64,000 bases of DNA, taken from NCBI GenBank assembly GCA_029547185.1, contig JAKPPU010000004.1, positions 62,001 to 126,000 on the forward strand, written 5' to 3'. The notes beneath the pieces are model-generated. The model was not told where the DNA came from. It saw only the letters and a list, made by a program, of their open reading frames with translations, and did not search any database. Below are positions 60,369 to 64,000 of this stretch, piece after piece; position 1 is the stretch's first letter, and each line of letters opens with the position of its first letter. The DNA comes from Deltaproteobacteria bacterium. Its GTDB lineage: Bacteria > Desulfobacterota > Desulfomonilia > UBA1062. A program made the position numbers and the translations under genes.

Positions 60369-61727
60369 ATGAAGACTGCAGCGAAAAACCGTATCCTCGT
60401 CGTGGACGATGCCGCCACTGCTCTCGATATCATCAGCCGCAATCTCACCTCGAAAGGGTATCTCGTGTTCACCGCCTCCAACGCCGTAGATGCCATCAAG
60501 ATCCTCGAAAACTCGGCAGTGAACCTCGTAATCACCGACTATAAGATGCCCAAGATCAACGGCCTCGACCTCATACGCCACATCAGGGAAAACTATTATG
60601 AGATCGAGGTCATCATGATCACCGGCTATGCCTCGGTAAGGGGCGCGGTGGAGGCCGTGAAGATGGGAGCCGAGGAGTACCTGCCGAAACCCTTCACCGA
60701 CGAAGAGCTCTACGCCGCTGTGGAGAGGGCCCTCAACAAGCAGGAGCTCAGGAAGGTCGTGCAGGGAAGGAAGCCCCGCAGCAGGCTCGATGCCTACGGC
60801 ATCATGGGGAAATCGAAGGCTACCCTCAAGATGCTGGCGGAGATCGAGAAGGCCGCTGCATCGTCCGCCACGGTGCTGGTCCTCGGTGAGAGCGGGACGG
60901 GCAAGGAGCTCGTAGCCCGGGCCATCCACTACTGCAGCAGCCGGGCCTCCGCCCCGTTCGTGCCCGTCAACTGCGGGGCCATCCCGGAAAAACTGCTCGA
61001 AAGCGAGCTGTTCGGCCATGTCAAGGGCGCCTTTACCGGGGCGCACGAATCCCGGGCCGGCTTCTTCCAGACCGCGGACGGCGGCACCATCCTGCTCGAC
61101 GAGGTCAATGAAATGAGCCCTGCCATGCAGGTCAAGCTCCTGCGGGTGCTCCAGGACAAGCAGGTCTGCATGGTCGGCGCCAGGAAGACCCAGAAAATCG
61201 ACGTCCGCATCATTGCATCGAGCAACAAGGACCTCCGGTCGCTGGTGAAAAAGGCCGTCTTCCGCGAGGACCTGTTCTTCAGGCTCAATGTCATCTCGAT
61301 CACGGTGCCCCCTCTGAGGGAGAGGCAGGAAGACATCGCCCTGCTCGTCTCACATTTTGCCGACAAATTCGCCGACGAGCTCGGCAAGCCTGTCCCCAGC
61401 TTTTCCGACGAGGCCCTAGCGGTGCTGATGAACTATCCGTGGCCGGGAAATATCAGGGAGCTCGAGAACCTGATCCAGAGGCTCGTCGTCATGACGGACG
61501 GGCATGCGGTCAATCCCCCGGATCTGCCGGCGAGCATGAGGTATTCCGCCATGACCGGATCGGCCCCGTTCAGACCGCTCGCCGAAGAGGAGGCTGCCTA
61601 TATCCGGAGGGTCCTGGCGAGCGTCGGCGGAAACAAGTCACGTGCCGCCGAGATCCTCCGCATCGACCGCAAAACTCTCAGGGAAAAACTCAAATCCCTC
61701 GATCCTTCCTCTGAGCATCAATCCTGA
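60369..61727 (+). CDS. NtrC-family sigma-54-dependent response regulator
   Basis: A 452-residue regulator. The receiver domain (residues ~8-120) has Asp57 in VITDYKMPKINGLDL as the phosphorylation site. The AAA+ domain shows Walker A GESGTGKE and the sigma-54 contact loop GHVKGAFTGA (residue ~220), so it can activate sigma-54 polymerase. The C-terminal Fis-type helix-turn-helix reads IRRVLASVGGNKSRAAEILRIDRKTLREKLKSL (split). A frame upstream of ATG 60369 overlaps the kinase gene. Immediately downstream lies a paired GGAGAATCTC site and a strong sigma-54 promoter, so its probable target is the adjacent operon. Confidence 0.96.
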   Translation: MKTAAKNRILVVDDAATALDIISRNLTSKGYLVFTASNAVDAIKILENSAVNLVITDYKMPKINGLDLIRHIRENYYEIEVIMITGYASVRGAVEAVKMGAEEYLPKPFTDEELYAAVERALNKQELRKVVQGRKPRSRLDAYGIMGKSKATLKMLAEIEKAAASSATVLVLGESGTGKELVARAIHYCSSRASAPFVPVNCGAIPEKLLESELFGHVKGAFTGAHESRAGFFQTADGGTILLDEVNEMSPAMQVKLLRVLQDKQVCMVGARKTQKIDVRIIASSNKDLRSLVKKAVFREDLFFRLNVISITVPPLRERQEDIALLVSHFADKFADELGKPVPSFSDEALAVLMNYPWPGNIRELENLIQRLVVMTDGHAVNPPDLPASMRYSAMTGSAPFRPLAEEEAAYIRRVLASVGGNKSRAAEILRIDRKTLREKLKSLDPSSEHQS

Positions 61728-61733
61728 AGAATC

Positions 61734-61767
61734 GGGGAGAATCTCGCCACCTGAGGAGAATCTCCCC
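61734..61767 (+). promoter_or_regulatory. Putative upstream activator site: two GGAGAATCTC half-sites
   Basis: GGAGAATCTC occurs twice, centred 19 bp apart, within a larger inverted arrangement (GGGGAGAATCTC ... GAGAATCTCCCC with one mismatch). Each GAGA-A-TCTC is itself nearly symmetric, as a dimer-binding site would be. It lies about 180-215 bases upstream of the sigma-54 start at about 61949, an ideal enhancer distance. The inverted arms could also form a weak terminator hairpin for the response regulator mRNA. Confidence 0.55.
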
Positions 61768-61922
61768 ACCCGGTCTTTCTTCCACGCCTCTTTTCCCTCT
61801 GCGTGCGACGGCATCCCCTCTGTCACACCTCTATGGCTAACATTATGATATCTCGATAGATGTTCATCCGAATTTCCCTTGCCCGCAGTGCGTACCTCTC
61901 CATTTCGATCGGCCCCGCCGCA

Positions 61923-61938
61923 TGGCACGTCCCTTGCC
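61923..61938 (+). promoter_or_regulatory. Sigma-54 promoter of the Cys-rich protein-NuoE-NuoF operon
   Basis: TGGCACG, 4 bp, then TTGCC: the -24 GG (61924-61925) and -12 GC (61936-61937) are exactly 12 bp apart, with nearly every consensus base. Transcription should start near 61949, 28 bases before the ATG at 61977. No competing sigma-70 promoter is evident. Confidence 0.82.
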
Positions 61939-61976
61939 CATGAGGACGGTAACGATGAGAAAGCAGGGGGAGCAAT

Positions 61977-62267
61977 ATGACTGGATATAATGAAGGCTTA
62001 TGTTCGACCTGCAGGCATTCCTCGAAATGTACGTACATAAGAGGAGCATCGTCTGCCGTGCACTTCTGCGAAGAATATGAAACAGGCGGTTCTGCGGCGA
62101 AGGCGGGCAGAAGGAGACTCCGTCCAGCAGACGACCCCTTGAAGCTGTTTTCAGGGGGAAAGGGAAAACGCAAGGCCCTGGGACTGTGCAGCAATTGCGT
62201 CAACCGCGAGGTATGCCGCTTCCCCCGCCCCGAATCGGGCGTGTGGCATTGCGAAGAATACAAGTGA
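61977..62267 (+). CDS. Cys-rich protein with a duplicated four-Cys motif
   Basis: A 96-residue protein with two copies of the same element: GLCSTCRHSSKC..., ending VHFCEEYE, and GLCSNCVNREVCRF, ending VWHCEEYK. Each has C-x2-C-x5-C...C followed by EEY, spaced by a basic linker (SGGKGKRKA). It probably binds two metal ions or clusters. It is first in the sigma-54-driven operon ahead of the diaphorase genes, so it may be an accessory or electron-transfer protein. Family not recognised. GGGGGAG precedes the ATG. Confidence 0.7.
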   Translation: MTGYNEGLCSTCRHSSKCTYIRGASSAVHFCEEYETGGSAAKAGRRRLRPADDPLKLFSGGKGKRKALGLCSNCVNREVCRFPRPESGVWHCEEYK

Positions 62268-62294
62268 TGGGCGGGGCACTGGGTACAGGGAAGT

Positions 62295-63188
62295 ATGTCC
62301 GAGGAGAAAGAGAAAGGTATGGATACGAAAGGCATTCTTGAGATCATTCAGCGAAACGGCAAGAACAGGGCAGGGCTCATTGCCATACTCGAAGAGATCC
62401 AGGCGGAATATGCATATCTTCCCGAGGCGGCGTTGAGGCTGGTGGCCAAGGAGACGGGGCGATCTCTGGCGGATGTCTACGGCGTCGCCACGTTCTACAA
62501 GGCCTTCAGCCTGAAGCCCAAAGGCAGGCACTGCATATCGGTCTGCCTCGGCACGGCGTGCCATGTGCGCGGCGCTCAGAAGATCGTGGAGGAGTTCTCG
62601 CAGGAGCTGGGGATAAAGCCTGGCGAGACCACTCCAGACAACGAAGTCACCCTCGAGACGGTCAACTGTCTCGGGGCCTGCGCCCTGGGCCCGACCGTGG
62701 TGGCGGACGGGCGCTATTTCCCGCACGTGTGCAAAAACAAGGTGAACGGCATTATCGACGCGGCCGTCAAGGGTCTGGAACATTACGATGAGAAAACCGA
62801 CGGCCGGATATTCCCCCTGGAGGTCTCCTGTCCGGTCTGCAGGAAGAGCCTTATGAGCCCCGATCATCATATCGACGGCCGACCGTCCGTCTCTCTCGAG
62901 GTTTCTCTCGACGGCAGGAGAGACCGGCTGCATTTTTCTTCTCTCTACGGCAGCCGCACCCCGGCATCGGGAAGCGAGATTCCCCCGAGCAGCGTCTCCC
63001 GGTTCCACTGCCCGCATTGCCGGAATGAAATACCGTGCTTTTCCGACTGCCTGGAATGCGGCTCCCCCATGGCGGCCCTGTATATCCGTGAAGGCGTTGT
63101 CTGGGAGATATGCACGCGCCGGGGATGTCCGGGCCACATGCTCAACCTGAGGCACATCAACCTGCACCGGGCCGATGAAGGGAAATGA
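62295..63188 (+). CDS. nuoE: NuoE-like diaphorase subunit with C-terminal zinc-ribbon extension
   Basis: A 297-residue protein (ATG 62295; 62319 also possible). The first ~165 residues are a NuoE/HydC/HndA thioredoxin-fold [2Fe-2S] subunit: LIAILEEIQAEYAYLPEAAL, VYGVATFYKAFSLKPKG, and cluster ligands in ISVCLGTACHVRGA and NCLGACALGP. The remaining ~130 residues add Cys pairs not found in ordinary NuoE: CPVCRKSLMSPDHH, CPHCRNEIPCFSDCLECGSPM and CTRRGCPGHML, so about two zinc ribbons. With the NuoF-like next gene it would form the NADH-oxidising module of a hydrogenase or formate dehydrogenase complex. Confidence 0.88.
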   Translation: MSEEKEKGMDTKGILEIIQRNGKNRAGLIAILEEIQAEYAYLPEAALRLVAKETGRSLADVYGVATFYKAFSLKPKGRHCISVCLGTACHVRGAQKIVEEFSQELGIKPGETTPDNEVTLETVNCLGACALGPTVVADGRYFPHVCKNKVNGIIDAAVKGLEHYDEKTDGRIFPLEVSCPVCRKSLMSPDHHIDGRPSVSLEVSLDGRRDRLHFSSLYGSRTPASGSEIPPSSVSRFHCPHCRNEIPCFSDCLECGSPMAALYIREGVVWEICTRRGCPGHMLNLRHINLHRADEGK

Positions 63189-63189
63189 T

Positions 63190-64000
63190 ATGAATACTTT
63201 TCAGACTGTTGCTGAATTCAATGCATACCGCACCGAGATCATGGACAGTGCGAAAGACACGAGACCCTGCATCGTCATCTGCGGGGGAACCGGCGGTCAG
63301 GCCAGCGGCTCGAACGACCTGATCCGGGTCATCAAACGCCGGATACTGGAACAGGGACTGCACGACAAGCTCTCACTCAGGGTCACGGGCTGCCTGGGTT
63401 TCTGCGAGATGGACCCCTTCATCATCGTCGAGCCGGGATACAACCTCTACCCGAAGCTCAAGATGGAAGACGTGCCGAGAATCATCGACGCGGCCGTGAA
63501 AGGCGAGGTGGTCGAGGAACTCCTGTACCGGGAACCCGGCTCCTCGGTCAAGCGCTTTTCGCAGCGGGAGATCCCCTTTTTCCAGGGCCAGACCAGGATC
63601 GTCCTCGGCCAGAACCAGGATCTCGATCCCATCCGGATATACGATTACCTGAAAATGGGAGGATACGCGGCGCTCGTGAAGGCACTGGAAAAGCCGGACC
63701 GCGAGTGGATCGTCCGGGAAATCCTCAGATCCGGGCTGCGCGGCCGTGGCGGGGCAGGATTCCTGACAGGGAAGAAATGGGAGATGGCGAGGAATGCGGG
63801 CAGCGGATCGGGCATGAAATACATCATCTGCAATGCCGACGAGGGAGATCCGGGCGCGTATATGGACCGGAGCATGCTCGAAGGAAATCCTCATGCCGTC
63901 ATCGAAGGTATGATCATCGCCGCCCTTGCCATCGGGGCGACCCACGGCATCATCTATGTGCGCACCGAGTATCCTCTGGCCATCAAGCATGCGGCGGTTG
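63190..64000 (+). CDS. nuoF: NuoF-like NADH-binding subunit, N-terminal part (cut by window edge)
   Basis: The visible 270 residues start MNTFQTVAEFNAYRTEIMDS. The N-terminal ~120 residues are an extra thioredoxin-fold [2Fe-2S] domain (PCIVICGGTGGQASGSNDLI and VTGCLGFCEMDPFIIVEPG), as in HydB/HndC rather than respiratory NuoF. The FMN/NADH-binding domain follows: GLRGRGGAGFLTGKKWEMA and ICNADEGDPGAYMDRSMLEG. The gene overlaps no other and starts 1 base after the NuoE-like stop. Its Fe-S C-terminus lies beyond the window. Suggests a cytosolic NAD(P)H-linked hydrogenase or electron-bifurcating complex. Confidence 0.93.
   Translation, partial: MNTFQTVAEFNAYRTEIMDSAKDTRPCIVICGGTGGQASGSNDLIRVIKRRILEQGLHDKLSLRVTGCLGFCEMDPFIIVEPGYNLYPKLKMEDVPRIIDAAVKGEVVEELLYREPGSSVKRFSQREIPFFQGQTRIVLGQNQDLDPIRIYDYLKMGGYAALVKALEKPDREWIVREILRSGLRGRGGAGFLTGKKWEMARNAGSGSGMKYIICNADEGDPGAYMDRSMLEGNPHAVIEGMIIAALAIGATHGIIYVRTEYPLAIKHAAV

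Noticed and set aside
58589..60535. 648-codon minus-strand open frame opposite the histidine kinase
   Set aside because: It is the mirror of a high-GC coding sequence; the plus strand has all kinase motifs, and the minus frame has no family features. Several other long antisense frames (37823-39565, 50390-52618, 5532-7079) were dropped for the same reason.
1..64000. tRNA, rRNA, CRISPR arrays, prophage or complete insertion sequences
   Set aside because: Read by eye on both strands, no cloverleaf, rRNA segment, regular spacer array, integrase or transposase was recognised; a tRNA or covariance-model scan was not possible here.

Overview
The window looks like a chromosomal stretch of an anaerobic Gram-negative bacterium, most likely a deltaproteobacterial (Desulfobacterota, syntroph-like) lineage. 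This is inferred from gene content: indolepyruvate:ferredoxin oxidoreductase, a tungsten-type aldehyde:ferredoxin oxidoreductase, NuoE/NuoF-type soluble diaphorase subunits, a polyferredoxin with a Tat-exported DUF362 protein, sigma-54 regulation, and lipoprotein and periplasmic genes. No rRNA, tRNA, CRISPR array or complete insertion sequence was found. Genes are dense, GC-rich and arranged in short operons with many 1-8 base overlaps.

Layout. 1-2960: an iorA-iorB-paaK operon on the minus strand. Its leader holds a 23-codon leader peptide (seven Tyr/Phe codons in a row) and mutually exclusive hairpins ending in a terminator, a textbook amino-acid attenuator. 3200-8000: dprA-topA-trmFO operon. 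8000-10300: cold-shock gene with long 5' UTR, a 200-bp palindromic repeat, then a vapBC toxin-antitoxin pair between two integron attC-like sites, and a CGGC-domain gene. 10400-24400: pepD, pgm, small zinc-ribbon genes, an FAD oxidoreductase, a STAS fusion, an SGNH hydrolase, an NlpC/P60 lipoprotein, a ferredoxin, the polyferredoxin/DUF362 pair, and a three-gene operon (glycogen-binding module with an in-frame stop, ParA-like protein, nuclease-fold-like protein). 24500-30700: rubrerythrin-like protein, small protein, lipoprotein, and a giant membrane diguanylate cyclase. 30880-34910: aldehyde oxidoreductase, class II aldolase, and flavin reductase-SCP2 fusion. 34960-41125: second copy of the palindromic repeat, lytic transglycosylase, HtrA protease, radical SAM protein, asd.

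41240-58150: TraB/GumN protein, cysE, marR with a beta-lactamase-fold gene, cfa with an FAD reductase, an ECF sigma/anti-sigma/Spy-like operon, a tRNA editing protein and nitroreductase, DUF169, a 3-hydroxyisobutyryl-CoA hydrolase-like protein, an AlkB-type alkane monooxygenase, a transglutaminase lipoprotein, small DUF genes, a BON protein and tandem universal stress proteins with a decayed third copy.

58650-64000: a cytosolic histidine kinase and an NtrC-type response regulator, then a paired GGAGAATCTC repeat and a near-consensus sigma-54 promoter driving a Cys-rich small protein and NuoE/NuoF-like subunits. The two-component pair most likely controls this redox operon. The strongest findings are the Tyr/Phe attenuator, which implies that arylacetate activation plus IOR runs in the biosynthetic direction, this sigma-54 circuit, and the attC-flanked vapBC cassette.
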